Below, one piece after another: positions 1-9,341 of a stretch of 64,000 nt of DNA. Source of the DNA: Marinobacterium sediminicola (GTDB taxonomy: Bacteria > Pseudomonadota > Gammaproteobacteria > Pseudomonadales > Balneatricaceae). Location: contig NZ_CP092123.1 in assembly GCF_022343685.1 (NCBI RefSeq), forward strand, positions 2,046,001-2,110,000, given 5' to 3'. Every line of letters starts with the position of its first letter. The first letter of the stretch is position 1. The position numbers were made by a program, and so were the translations under genes. The notes beneath the pieces were generated by a model. That model searched no databases. It had not been told where the DNA came from and saw only the letters and a list, made by a program, of their open reading frames with translations.

Positions 1-114
1 CAAAAGCTTGTGCAGCCCCACATTGGCGGCAAAGTTCATGCTGCCCAGTGCCAGCTCATGCGAGGTTTCGGCATCCAGCCTGAACATTAGTGCGCGTGCA
101 AGATCGTATAGCAT
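1..114 (-). CDS. pyrD: Dihydroorotate dehydrogenase (quinone), N-terminal part only
   Basis: Thirty-eight N-terminal codons are present and the gene runs off the left edge. The start ATG is at 112-114. The encoded beginning (MLYDLARALMFRLDAETSHE, then an LALGSMNF stretch) has the amphipathic N-terminal helix and the 'LDAE.SHEL' pattern of class 2 membrane-associated PyrD. That enzyme oxidises dihydroorotate to orotate with quinone in pyrimidine synthesis. No catalytic residue lies in the visible part, so the call rests on the N-terminus alone. A sigma70-like promoter sits 35 bp upstream. Confidence 0.75.
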   Translation of the reverse strand, partial: MLYDLARALMFRLDAETSHELALGSMNFAANVGLHKLL

Positions 115-148
115 GATGTTCACTGATGGTTAATTTTCGGATGCGCGC

Positions 149-177
149 ATTATAGGCGAGCCAGCCTATTATGAACA
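149..177 (-). promoter_or_regulatory. Probable sigma70 promoter of pyrD
   Basis: On the minus strand a perfect -10 TATAAT (149-154) is preceded by TGTTCA (172-177) with 17-bp spacing and followed by a GC-rich GCGCGC discriminator. A 6-bp dyad (ATAGGC at 152-157, GCCTAT at 164-169) overlaps the spacer and -10 and could be an operator. The -35 is weak. The pyrD assignment follows from position and orientation. Confidence 0.5.
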
Positions 178-181
178 CAGC

Positions 182-403
182 TCAACTCAAACGCTGAATA
201 TCCTGAAATTTGCCATCGGCAGTGAAACGGATGCGAAAACAGCCCCTGATGCCATCATGCAACACCCAGGGACGCAGAATATTGGCAGGAAAATGTACCC
301 GGCGCCCGTCACGGGCGCGGGTTGAAACCATGCAAGAATGCCCTCGATAAAGCTTCAGGTATTCATCGCTGCTGATCCTGAGATCAACGATTATTTCGTT
401 CAT
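182..403 (-). CDS. DUF2835 family protein
   Basis: Small soluble protein of 73 residues with no signal peptide or membrane segment. It matches the DUF2835 pattern: an N-terminal 'IIVDLRIS..EYLKLYRG', a central 'ARDGRRVHFPANILRP' and a C-terminal 'G.FRIRF...GKF'. Function is unknown. It lies 9 bp downstream of gdhB on the same strand and is likely co-transcribed. I recall members of this family next to the large glutamate dehydrogenase in pseudomonads, which supports a real gene. The family call rests on motif recall. Confidence 0.75.
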   Translation of the reverse strand: MNEIIVDLRISSDEYLKLYRGHSCMVSTRARDGRRVHFPANILRPWVLHDGIRGCFRIRFTADGKFQDIQRLS

Positions 404-412
404 ACAACATTG

Positions 413-3400
413 TTATTCCATTTGCGCACTGCAACGTGCCATATCGGCCAGCTCTCGAACCGCGACAGTATACATCGCATAGTCTTGAGTGGTGGCGTTT
501 CTCAGCTCTGCCAGCACATTCAACCAGCGTTCAATGTGGGGCTGATTCTGTTCCAGCCAACTGGCCAACTGCTCCGGCACCGGCTTGTTGTCATGCTGTG
601 CCGCCCGCAACACTGAGGCGGTGAGTGCACGCTGCTGCGCATCCAGATCATCCCTGAAGGTATCGCGCGCCAGGGCCTGCCAATAACTGCTGATGCTCAA
701 TTCGTTCAACTGGGAACTGAACCACTGCAGCTCCAGGCGTTCACCGAGACCAAAGAAGGCCTGTGCAGCCGCCTCAACCGTGACCTCCAGCTTGCTGGCA
801 ACCTCAATGATACTCAATGAAGAATACAGTGACCTGGACCCGGCAACGACTTGGGCAAGGCGTGCAGGTACCCCTGCGTCCGTATAGCGACTATAGGCAG
901 AATGCCAGATTTCAAAGGGCTCGCCACACAACAGTTCGCCAAGATTACGTGTAATGGCTTCAAGGTGCGGTGCAAAGTGATCCCGCTCACTCTGGCAGTC
1001 AAGTGACGAGGGGCGGTTACGCACAAACCAGCGCGTCGCTCTTCTGATCAGGTGCTGCAGATCATGCATCATATCCAGCTGGACCCCTGCATCCACCCGG
1101 TAATCCAGCGCCTCGACCCCTTCCCAGATCGGCTGCAGCGAAAACACATCCCTGGCCAATACATACGCACGTACGACATGTTCAATTTCGGCACCGGTCG
1201 ATGTCAGCAAACGCTCGGCAAAATTAATGCCCATGAGATTGACCATCTGGTTGGCAATCTGAGTCGCTATAATTTCACGCCGCAGACGATGTTGTTCCAG
1301 CTCGCCGCTGTGAGACTTCTGCAGCCGCGCGGGGAAGGCTGTCATCAATTCCTTCGCCAAATAGGGTTCATCGGCAACCGACGACGTCTGCAGCTGCTCC
1401 TTCAAATCGGCCTTGCTGTAGGAAACCAGCACCGACAGCTCCGGCCGGTTGAACCCTTCACGCGCGTTCTGACGTTCAGCCAATTGGTCATCACCTGGCA
1501 GAAACTCCAATGCCCGGTTCAGTTTGCCCTGAGCCTCGAGTGCATTTATAAAGCGTCGATATTCTGCCATCGAGACCGCTGAGCGCACTTCAGCCAACGA
1601 AATCGCCTGTACCTGACGATAGTTGTTCTGTAGCACCAACTCTGCCACATCGTCAGTCATGTCACTGAGCAGTCGATTTCGCTGCTTCGCGGTCATGTCT
1701 CCGTTATTGACCGCAGTGTTCAGCAAAATCTTGATATTCACTTCATGGTCTGAGCAATCCACGCCACCCGCGTTATCAATGAAGTCGGTATTCAGACGAC
1801 AGCCTTTGGCAGCCAATTCCATGCGACCACGCTGAGTCACACCAAGATTCCCCCCTTCGCCAATCACCTTGGCGCGAACATCTCCTGCGTTGACCCTCAG
1901 GCTATCATTGGACTTGTCTCCCACCTCGGCATGGCTCTCGTCACTGGCCTTGATGTAGGTGCCGATGCCGCCGTTCCAGATCAGGTCAACCTTGGCACAC
2001 AGCAGGGCAGAGATCAGCTCGGTGGGAGTGACTCGGCTGCCGCTCAGCCCGGTCATCTCCTTGATTTCAGGCGTCAACGTAATGGACTTGGCACTGCGCT
2101 GAAATACGCCGCCACCCCGGGAAATCAACTCGGCATCATAATCTGCCCAACCGGAGCGAGGCAGAGCAAAAAGTCGCTCGCGCTCAGCGAAAGAGGTCGC
2201 CGGATCAGGATCGGGGTCGATAAAGATATGTTGATGGTTGAATGCCGCCACAAGGCGAATCTTGTCCGAGCGCAACATGCCATTGCCGAATACATCTCCG
2301 GACATATCGCCTACACCGATAACCGTAAAGGGATCAGTGGCTGTATTAATTCCAAGCTCACGGAAATGCCGCTCAACCGAAACCCAGGCTCCTCTTGCGG
2401 TAATCCCCATTTTCTTGTGGTCGTACCCCTGGCTGCCCCCTGAAGCGAAGGCATCGCCCAACCAGAAACCATACTCGGCCGCAATCTCATTGGCGATATC
2501 GGAAAAAGTCGCTGTACCCTTGTCTGCAGCCACGACCAGATAGGTATCATCTTCGTCATGACGGACCAGCTGGTCCGGTGGTGCAACCTCGCCATCCACC
2601 AGGTTATCGGTTACATCCAGCAACGCTCGGATGAAGGTGCGATAGCATGCAATACCTTCCTGCATCCACTCCTCACGAGTCATATTGGTATGAAGCTGAC
2701 GGGCAACAAATCCACCCTTGGCCCCAACGGGAACGATCACGGCGTTTTTGACCTGTTGCGCCTTCACCAGCCCCAAAACCTCTGTACGGAAGTCTTCCAG
2801 ACGGTCCGACCAGCGAAGTCCGCCACGCGCCACCTTGCCACCTCTCAGATGTACCCCCTCGACGCGTGGAGAGTGAACGAAGATTTCATATAAGGGTTTG
2901 GGCTCTGGCACCTGGGGAATATCACGTGGCGACAGTTTTAAAGAAAAATACTCTTTCGGTCGCCCCTGCACCAACTGATAGAAATTCGTGCGCAAGGTCG
3001 CTTCGATAAGGGTGAGATACTGTCGAATGGCCTGATCCTCGTTCAGGCTGGCAACGTGCTCAAGCCCTTCAAGAATCCTCTCCTTGACCTTCTCTTCCTT
3101 TTTGACCGAAGCCTGCTTAGGGTCGAAACGTGCTTCGAATAGTTCTATCAACAACCGCGTCAGGTCGACATGATGTCTGAGTGCGATACTGATCGCTTCC
3201 TGCCCAATCGGAAAATGGATCTGCTTCATATAGCCGGCATAGGCTCGTAACAGGGCCACTTCTCGCCAGTGCAGCTGAGCTCCCAGCACCAGTTTGTTGA
3301 ATTCATCATTCCCTGCACGGCCATACCAGACATTGAGAAAGGCCTCTTCGAAGACACTTTGCATCGTGCTGGTCGTAACCTGTTGAGAGCCGGTATAACG

Positions 3401-5260
3401 CAGATTAAAGTCATGAATCCAGATGCACTCACCGTTGACTTCGACCTGATAGGGATGTTCATCAATGACTCTTAACCCCAGATTCTCCAGGATGGGAAGC
3501 ACATCAGACAGCGGCAATGCCTCGCCATGGTGATACAGTTTGAAGTTCAGTTCTTCCGGTTCTCGCTCCAGCGCTTCGTAGAAACTCAAAGCCATTTTGC
3601 GCTCGCTATCCAGCGTTTCCATGTGCTGAATGTCGACCACTGCCGCGCGTGGCGCAAAGTCCGAACGGTAACCCGCCGAGAAACTCGAGTGGTAGTGGTT
3701 ATAGGCTCGAATCCCCTGCTCTTCGCCAAGCGAGTCGATCAGGGCCTCGTAGAGCTCTTCACTCCAGCTGCTGGCTGCGTGACTAACCTGCTGCTCAAGC
3801 TCATCTACACGATACTTGGCAGTCACCTTCTTATGATCACTGCGCCGGAGCAGGAACTGGGTCCGCGCCAGTACCGACTCGGAGAAATAGGTCGTGAATT
3901 CGGCCTGGTCACACCCCAGGGCTTGCTGCAGTATTTGTTGGACCCGAAGACGAAAATCAGTGCTGTAGATCTCCCTGGGCACATAGACCAGAGCTGAGAA
4001 AAACTGGCCATAATAATCCCTGCGCAGGAACAACCTGATCTGACGACGCTCATGAATATGAAGAATACCGGTCGCTATATCGAATAACTCATTGATGCTG
4101 GACTGAAACAGGTCATCGCGTGGATATATCTCCAGAATCTGCTGCAGCTCCTTCCAGTCATGACCATGCCGATGCAACCCGGAGCGTTTCATAACTTCTT
4201 CAATCTTGCGGCGAACTACCGGAATTTCAGTTGCACCATGCAGATATACCGCTGAGGTATAAAGCCCCAGGAAACGCACTTCGCCAATCAACTTACCCTG
4301 GCCATCGAAACGCTGAATACTGATGTAGTCAGGATAGGCAGGACGATGAACACGGGATTTGCGAGACGACTTGGTAAAAGACAACAGATCAGGAATCAGG
4401 GTAAACACACCGGCATCCTGTGCTTCTGTCGAAAGGCGCGCCTGCCCACTGCGGACGGTGTCATGCCTCAACAACCCCAGCCCACTGCCACTGACCAGTT
4501 CCAGCCCTTGCTGCTTGTCCTGAGCCTTCAGTGCATACTCGTCATAGCCCAGAAAAGTGAAATGCTGTTTTAGCCAACGAATGAAATCCCGGGTTTCCTG
4601 CACATCGGCTTCATCAAACCCCTGCGGTACCTGAGCGTAACCTTCCAGCAATTCATCTGCCTTGGCCAGCATGGCATCAAAATCACTTACAGCGGCTTTC
4701 ACTTCATTCAAAACATCCAGCAATGCCTGTTTCAATTCATCAAGCTGTTGCGGATTGGTGTGACGATCAACCTCGATGGCTACCAGTGACTCCTGCTGAA
4801 CACCACGACCGCGAGCATCACGTTCCATCAGCTCTACCAGCTTGCCGTCCTTGTCGCGACGCGTGCTGAATACAGTATTCAAAATGGCGTGAATCGAGAG
4901 ATTTCGTCGATTCAACTCCATTCTGAGTGAATCGACTATAAACGGCATATCACTTTGCAAAACCTCAATGACCGTATGGGTAGACTGCCAGCCATGCCGT
5001 TCATAATCGGGATTGAAAACCCGGATTAGGGTTTCATCGGAAGACCGATCCTGCATAAATTGCCAGGCAGCCAACGTGGCACCATATAGATCATCAAGTC
5101 GCCACTGCAGTAAATCAGCTTCAGCCACATGGGCAAAATAACCTTCAATAAAACGGACCAGAGGCTCCGAACGCTTATCCGGCAACCGCTCTGCCACCAT
5201 CGCCTTCAATTGCTTGAGCATTTCGGTCTTGTTTTCAGCTGCTCGACGGGACATATGCAT
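413..5260 (-). CDS. gdhB: NAD-specific glutamate dehydrogenase, 180-kDa class
   Basis: The protein has 1615 residues, the size typical of the large GDH180 class. It catalyses NAD-dependent oxidative deamination of glutamate to 2-oxoglutarate and ammonia in the cytoplasm. A long N-terminal regulatory region (about residues 1-700, with ACT-like segments) precedes the catalytic core. The core carries 'RGGLRWSDR..DFRTEVLGL' and the glutamate-binding 'VPVGAKGGF' around residue 845, followed by the Rossmann region with 'VIGEGGNLG'. The start ATG at 5260 is the first in frame. A 186-bp divergent region separates it from batD. It is intact, with no frameshift. It probably forms an operon with the DUF2835 gene, and glutamate catabolism is the expected role. 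Confidence 0.95.
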   Translation of the reverse strand: MHMSRRAAENKTEMLKQLKAMVAERLPDKRSEPLVRFIEGYFAHVAEADLLQWRLDDLYGATLAAWQFMQDRSSDETLIRVFNPDYERHGWQSTHTVIEVLQSDMPFIVDSLRMELNRRNLSIHAILNTVFSTRRDKDGKLVELMERDARGRGVQQESLVAIEVDRHTNPQQLDELKQALLDVLNEVKAAVSDFDAMLAKADELLEGYAQVPQGFDEADVQETRDFIRWLKQHFTFLGYDEYALKAQDKQQGLELVSGSGLGLLRHDTVRSGQARLSTEAQDAGVFTLIPDLLSFTKSSRKSRVHRPAYPDYISIQRFDGQGKLIGEVRFLGLYTSAVYLHGATEIPVVRRKIEEVMKRSGLHRHGHDWKELQQILEIYPRDDLFQSSINELFDIATGILHIHERRQIRLFLRRDYYGQFFSALVYVPREIYSTDFRLRVQQILQQALGCDQAEFTTYFSESVLARTQFLLRRSDHKKVTAKYRVDELEQQVSHAASSWSEELYEALIDSLGEEQGIRAYNHYHSSFSAGYRSDFAPRAAVVDIQHMETLDSERKMALSFYEALEREPEELNFKLYHHGEALPLSDVLPILENLGLRVIDEHPYQVEVNGECIWIHDFNLRYTGSQQVTTSTMQSVFEEAFLNVWYGRAGNDEFNKLVLGAQLHWREVALLRAYAGYMKQIHFPIGQEAISIALRHHVDLTRLLIELFEARFDPKQASVKKEEKVKERILEGLEHVASLNEDQAIRQYLTLIEATLRTNFYQLVQGRPKEYFSLKLSPRDIPQVPEPKPLYEIFVHSPRVEGVHLRGGKVARGGLRWSDRLEDFRTEVLGLVKAQQVKNAVIVPVGAKGGFVARQLHTNMTREEWMQEGIACYRTFIRALLDVTDNLVDGEVAPPDQLVRHDEDDTYLVVAADKGTATFSDIANEIAAEYGFWLGDAFASGGSQGYDHKKMGITARGAWVSVERHFRELGINTATDPFTVIGVGDMSGDVFGNGMLRSDKIRLVAAFNHQHIFIDPDPDPATSFAERERLFALPRSGWADYDAELISRGGGVFQRSAKSITLTPEIKEMTGLSGSRVTPTELISALLCAKVDLIWNGGIGTYIKASDESHAEVGDKSNDSLRVNAGDVRAKVIGEGGNLGVTQRGRMELAAKGCRLNTDFIDNAGGVDCSDHEVNIKILLNTAVNNGDMTAKQRNRLLSDMTDDVAELVLQNNYRQVQAISLAEVRSAVSMAEYRRFINALEAQGKLNRALEFLPGDDQLAERQNAREGFNRPELSVLVSYSKADLKEQLQTSSVADEPYLAKELMTAFPARLQKSHSGELEQHRLRREIIATQIANQMVNLMGINFAERLLTSTGAEIEHVVRAYVLARDVFSLQPIWEGVEALDYRVDAGVQLDMMHDLQHLIRRATRWFVRNRPSSLDCQSERDHFAPHLEAITRNLGELLCGEPFEIWHSAYSRYTDAGVPARLAQVVAGSRSLYSSLSIIEVASKLEVTVEAAAQAFFGLGERLELQWFSSQLNELSISSYWQALARDTFRDDLDAQQRALTASVLRAAQHDNKPVPEQLASWLEQNQPHIERWLNVLAELRNATTQDYAMYTVAVRELADMARCSAQME

Positions 5261-5446
5261 CCTCTGCTTGAATTTAATGGTTCATTTTTCAGCAGTATAG
5301 TTAAAGTCTTATTCAAGTCACCCGCTACAGTCGCTATCAATGAGAAAAACACGGGTTAATGTCCAGTATTTAAATTGATCTGATTCGGTTCATGACTGAT
5401 AATAAGTCGGTATATTCGTGTTTTATTTTCAAAACGGGCACCGCTC

Positions 5447-7105
5447 ATGCGTGCATTTCTGGCACTGCTGCTGTTTATTATTTCGCCGGTTCTTTCTGCT
5501 GAGATCAGAACAACTCTTGATCGCTATGCTGTGACTGCTGCAGACACCCTGACTCTGACGCTTGAGGTTTCGGAGCAGGTGGAGCAGCGACCGGACCTGA
5601 GCGTGCTTGAAACGGATTTCCGTCTGCAAAGCAGCCAAAAGATAATCGTGTCCAGTCATACCTCTGCCAATCGCGATGTCTGGACCCGATGGCACCTGCA
5701 ACTCAAGCCCCGAAATACTGGAACACTGGTCATTCCTCCCATTCGGCTGGGCAGTGAACTGAGCGCTCCCCTTGAGGTGCATGTCAGCGGCCGTACGCCC
5801 GCGCAGGCACAGGGCGCTGGCCGCTTCATGGACAGTCTGATCAGCCAGGACCAGCTTTACTCCCACGCTCAGCTACTATTCACCGCTCGGCTGTTCCAGC
5901 AAGAACCTTTTGAGGACAGCATCACCTTCGGGGCGCCGCAGCTCCCCGGGGCACTGGTACTGACCCTTAACGAGCCTCGCCGCTATACGACCGAGCGTGA
6001 CGGCGATAAATGGGACGTGCTTGAGCAGACGTTCGCGCTCTTTCCGTCCACAACAGGACTACACACTCTGATTGGAGCGAGCGTGCTGGTTGATGGTGAG
6101 CCCGTGATTGCCGGTGACAAGCGTGAGACCTTTGAGATCGAAGTGCTACCCGCCGCCCACCAGAACAGCCGAGGTTACTGGCTCCCTTCAGAGCGTCTTA
6201 GCCTTGAGGAAAACTGGCAACCACCTGCAGTGCTTCAGCCAGGAGACAGCTTCATTCGTGAAATAAAGCTGACGGCTCTGGGCCTGCCATCAGATGCATT
6301 ACCCAGTCTGTTCAGCACCGATAGCGACAGTTTCTTCGCACAAGTGGAAGATGTCAGTCTGACAGAGAAACTTACCCCTCAGGGGCTCATCAGCACTCGA
6401 ATCGAGCGCATACGAATTGAACCTCTTGGGCCAGGGTTACTGACGCTTCCCTCTATTGATCTGAACTGGTGGAACACACTGGCAGATCGCGCATCGACGG
6501 CCACCTTACCCTCACGCACCCTGGACGTTCAGCCACCCGCGCTTATGGAAGCGGCCTATGACGCTCAGTCTCCAGCCAACGATGTCCAGCCTACTGCAAA
6601 CAGCTCAGACTCTAATAGTCTTTATGCCATTATTGGACTTCTGGCTTTGCTATGCCTGACTACAAGTGGCGGCTGGGCATACAGCTGGTTACAGCTGCGC
6701 CAGCTCAAAAACAAAAGCCAGCAGCAAGGTGAAGAGGAAGAGCAGCGGCGTGCGCAAAAACTACTGCTGTCCCATCAACGTGCCGAACGCAATACCTTCC
6801 AGGCGCTCGCAATCGCCTGCCAACAAAATGATGCAGAGAACGCACGCTTGCGCCTGGTCGAATGGGGCCAGAACTTCTGGCCTGAACATAGCATTGATAG
6901 CCTGGAAGCCCTTTGCGAAGCAGGACGCAGCCAAACACTTGACTTCCTGGTGCTCGATCTGGACCACCACCTGCACCAGGACCCTTATACGTGGCAGGGG
7001 GACTTGTTGCTCGAAGCCATAGAAAAACTGCGCAGCCGACGGTTGCGCAGCGATAACGAAATCAACGACGACAGTCCAATCTCATCACTCAAGATGGCAT
7101 CATGA
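5447..7105 (+). CDS. batD: BatD-family membrane-anchored protein
   Basis: The 552-residue protein has a signal peptide (about 1-18, ending in SVLSA-like residues), several periplasmic beta-rich repeats and one membrane helix near residues 392-412. A charged cytoplasmic tail with a Glu/Gln-rich coiled coil (about 415-445) follows. This is the layout of BatD ('oxygen tolerance'), normally the last gene of moxR-DUF58-batA-batB-batD operons that work with MoxR ATPases. Here no moxR, DUF58 or VWA gene is adjacent: the upstream neighbour is the divergent gdhB and the downstream one is convergent. The gene itself looks intact. Function is inferred from the family only. Confidence 0.8.
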   Translation: MRAFLALLLFIISPVLSAEIRTTLDRYAVTAADTLTLTLEVSEQVEQRPDLSVLETDFRLQSSQKIIVSSHTSANRDVWTRWHLQLKPRNTGTLVIPPIRLGSELSAPLEVHVSGRTPAQAQGAGRFMDSLISQDQLYSHAQLLFTARLFQQEPFEDSITFGAPQLPGALVLTLNEPRRYTTERDGDKWDVLEQTFALFPSTTGLHTLIGASVLVDGEPVIAGDKRETFEIEVLPAAHQNSRGYWLPSERLSLEENWQPPAVLQPGDSFIREIKLTALGLPSDALPSLFSTDSDSFFAQVEDVSLTEKLTPQGLISTRIERIRIEPLGPGLLTLPSIDLNWWNTLADRASTATLPSRTLDVQPPALMEAAYDAQSPANDVQPTANSSDSNSLYAIIGLLALLCLTTSGGWAYSWLQLRQLKNKSQQQGEEEEQRRAQKLLLSHQRAERNTFQALAIACQQNDAENARLRLVEWGQNFWPEHSIDSLEALCEAGRSQTLDFLVLDLDHHLHQDPYTWQGDLLLEAIEKLRSRRLRSDNEINDDSPISSLKMAS

Positions 7106-7111
7106 CGTTGA

Positions 7112-7996
7112 TTACCTCAAGCATGCCTTCAATGCTGGCTCAAGGCTCTTGTATTTGAACTGGTAACCTGCGGTATTCAAATTCGCCGGAACCACCCTTT
7201 GACCTTCAACCAGCAACTCACTGGCTTCCCCGAGCAAGAGCTGCATCATGAATCCAGGCACACGCATAAAAGCAGGTCTCCCGAGCACGCCGGCCAGGGT
7301 CTGGGTGAATACCTCATTGCTCACCGGTTCCGGCGCCGTCAGGTTGAAAGGCCCCTGCAGCGAAGGATTATCCAGCAGATAGAGAATCGCTCCGATCTCA
7401 TCATCCATATGCACCCATGACATCCACTGCTGACCGTCGCTGATCGGGCCACCCAGCCCTAGCCTGAAAGCCGGCAGCATTTTGGCAAGAGCACCACCCC
7501 CCTTGCCCAGTACTACACCTGTCCTGATCAAACAGACCCGCACCCCCTGAGAAACAGCTTCCAGTGCTTCCTGTTCCCAGTCGCGGCATAACTCATGCGG
7601 AAACCCTGGTGCAATATCACCCGTCTCATCCAGCACTTCATCCTGATGAGAGCCGTAATAACCAATTGCCGATCCACTGACCAAGACGGCAGGCGGTTTT
7701 TCCTGCCGGGCAATCCAGCTCACCAGTTCACGAGTTGTTTTAATTCGGCTGTCACGCAAGAGTTGCTTGCGTGCATCACTCCACCTGCGATCGACAATGG
7801 GAGCACCCGCAAGATTGACCACGGCATGAACTTGCCCCTTGATTTGATTCAGACTGGCGACACATTCCTGGCCGGACCTGATTGGTATGCCATCAGGCCG
7901 TCGACTGAGGATAACAACCTGATCCCCCCTGCCCAGCAATGCCTGAGTCAATGCCTGGCCGATAAAGCCGCTCCCTCCGGTAATCAGCACTCGCAT
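7112..7996 (-). CDS. TIGR01777-type NAD(P)-binding epimerase
   Basis: The 294-residue SDR-type protein begins with the Rossmann motif ITGGSGFIGQ. It then shows 'VNLAGAPI..RRW', a 'SGSAIGYYG' active-site segment and the 'MSWVH.DDE' motif typical of the TIGR01777/YfcH group, which lies near the extended SDR sugar epimerases. A DUF1731-like C-terminal tail follows. The start at 7996 was chosen over an upstream GTG/ATG because it follows an AAGGAG ribosome site and begins directly with the nucleotide-binding strand. The gene is convergent with batD (6-bp gap) and divergent from the riboflavin synthase gene. The substrate is unknown. Confidence 0.88.
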   Translation of the reverse strand: MRVLITGGSGFIGQALTQALLGRGDQVVILSRRPDGIPIRSGQECVASLNQIKGQVHAVVNLAGAPIVDRRWSDARKQLLRDSRIKTTRELVSWIARQEKPPAVLVSGSAIGYYGSHQDEVLDETGDIAPGFPHELCRDWEQEALEAVSQGVRVCLIRTGVVLGKGGGALAKMLPAFRLGLGGPISDGQQWMSWVHMDDEIGAILYLLDNPSLQGPFNLTAPEPVSNEVFTQTLAGVLGRPAFMRVPGFMMQLLLGEASELLVEGQRVVPANLNTAGYQFKYKSLEPALKACLR

Positions 7997-8076
7997 TTTG
8001 CATTCTCCTTCGCCCTTTGGGGTAAGATTACGTCTTGGATGAAGATTCGGATCGCACAATTAGAGGTTAGCACAGC

Positions 8077-8697
8077 ATGTTTACGGGTATTGTTCAGGGT
8101 ATGGCAAGCGTTACTGGTTGCGAGCAGAATGCAGGCATCATGCAGCTTGAGCTTGAGTTGCCGCAAACCCATGCGGACAAGCTCTCACTTGGTGCCAGCA
8201 TCGCCGTCAACGGCACCTGCCTGACCATCACAGAATACAATGGAAATCGTGTTCGCTTCGATGTCATAGATACCACTTTACAACTGACCAACCTGGGTAC
8301 ACTCGCGGCAGGTGACAAGGTCAATTTTGAACGCGCCGCCAGAATCGGGGACGAAATTGGTGGTCATCTGATGTCCGGCCACATTCTTTGCCGAGCCGAA
8401 ATCGTCGAAGTCAGATCCAGCGGCAACAATCGGAAGATTCGTTTTGCCACCCCAGCCGAGGCAGCCCCCTATCTGCTCCCCAAGGGCTTTGTGGGCCTGA
8501 ACGGCTGCAGCCTGACGCTGGCAGAAGTCGACACTGAAAGTTTCAGCATCTCCCTGATCCCGGAAACACTGAAACAGACCACCTTTGGCCTACTGCAGGT
8601 CGGTGATAGCGTCAACCTGGAAGTCGACCCCCAAACCCAGGCGGTAGTCGACACCGTTCAGCGGTATATGGCTTTACAGAACGAATCAGCCCGCTGA
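8077..8697 (+). CDS. ribE: Riboflavin synthase alpha chain (E. coli RibC type)
   Basis: The 206-residue protein has two repeated lumazine-binding domains (about 1-95 and 96-200). It begins with the family signature MFTGIVQG and carries 'NG.CLTIT', 'GGHLMSGHI' and 'NGCSLTLAEV'. Riboflavin synthase disproportionates two 6,7-dimethyl-8-ribityllumazine molecules into riboflavin and a pyrimidinedione. It is closer by eye to the E. coli enzyme than to the copy usually found in rib operons, and no other rib gene is nearby. It is therefore either a second copy or the stand-alone type. Its 3' end overlaps the convergent hemerythrin gene by 12 bp. Confidence 0.88.
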   Translation: MFTGIVQGMASVTGCEQNAGIMQLELELPQTHADKLSLGASIAVNGTCLTITEYNGNRVRFDVIDTTLQLTNLGTLAAGDKVNFERAARIGDEIGGHLMSGHILCRAEIVEVRSSGNNRKIRFATPAEAAPYLLPKGFVGLNGCSLTLAEVDTESFSISLIPETLKQTTFGLLQVGDSVNLEVDPQTQAVVDTVQRYMALQNESAR

Positions 8698-9249
8698 GTC
8701 GGTGCGGTTCATGTCTTCCATCAGTGCCTTGTACAGGGCACGGTACTCATCAGCCTGTTTCTCACCAAACAGAGGGTCTTCTGACCGCGGCAGCTGCTGA
8801 TCCAACTGCTGCCAGTCTGCTTCACTGGCATGACTGCGCAGCAGCCTGAAAATCTCCTGCTCTTCAAAGTCGAGGTGGCGTTTTTCAGCCTGCACAAACT
8901 CATCAAGCTGGTCAGTAAACCTGTCCATTGGCATTACTACATCATTGAGAATACCGTCAATGGACTCCTCCAGATGCGTGGAAAGCTGCTTCAGCTGCTT
9001 ATGCTCTTCTTCACAACGTGAGAGCGCCTTATCCAGCTCGTCGTCACGCCCCTGGAAAAAAGCATACATTTTGTCTTCGCGAGGGTGATGGTGCTGATCG
9101 GCATAGCTGCCGACATAACTGACCACTTCGGCCATGAGGGAAAAATCGGGATGGTTGCCCGCCCTTAAACGGTCGACCTTCCGATCAAGTATTTCAAGCA
9201 GTCGGCTGAGGTTAACATGATCCTGGTGCAGTTCTGACAGTATATCCAT
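8686..9249 (-). CDS. Hemerythrin-domain protein
   Basis: The 187-residue cytoplasmic protein is made of a four-helix hemerythrin-like domain. The di-iron ligand pattern is visible: 'HQDH' near the N-terminus, 'HHHPRED' about residue 45-50, 'EEHKQL' in the third helix and 'EKRHLDFEEQEIF' in the fourth. Such proteins bind O2 or NO or sense iron, and the exact role is unknown. The start at 9249 was preferred to an upstream in-frame start at 9345 because a GGAG site precedes it and the hemerythrin fold begins there. It lies downstream of the AlbA_2 gene on the same strand. Confidence 0.85.
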   Translation of the reverse strand: MDILSELHQDHVNLSRLLEILDRKVDRLRAGNHPDFSLMAEVVSYVGSYADQHHHPREDKMYAFFQGRDDELDKALSRCEEEHKQLKQLSTHLEESIDGILNDVVMPMDRFTDQLDEFVQAEKRHLDFEEQEIFRLLRSHASEADWQQLDQQLPRSEDPLFGEKQADEYRALYKALMEDMNRTDSAG

Positions 9250-9341
9250 AGCGCTTATCTCCGGATCAGGAAGTTTCACTTCACTATAGACGACTCTGTA
9301 TACCTCTTCTTGATGCGCATCAAGCGAAGTACATGAGCTTC

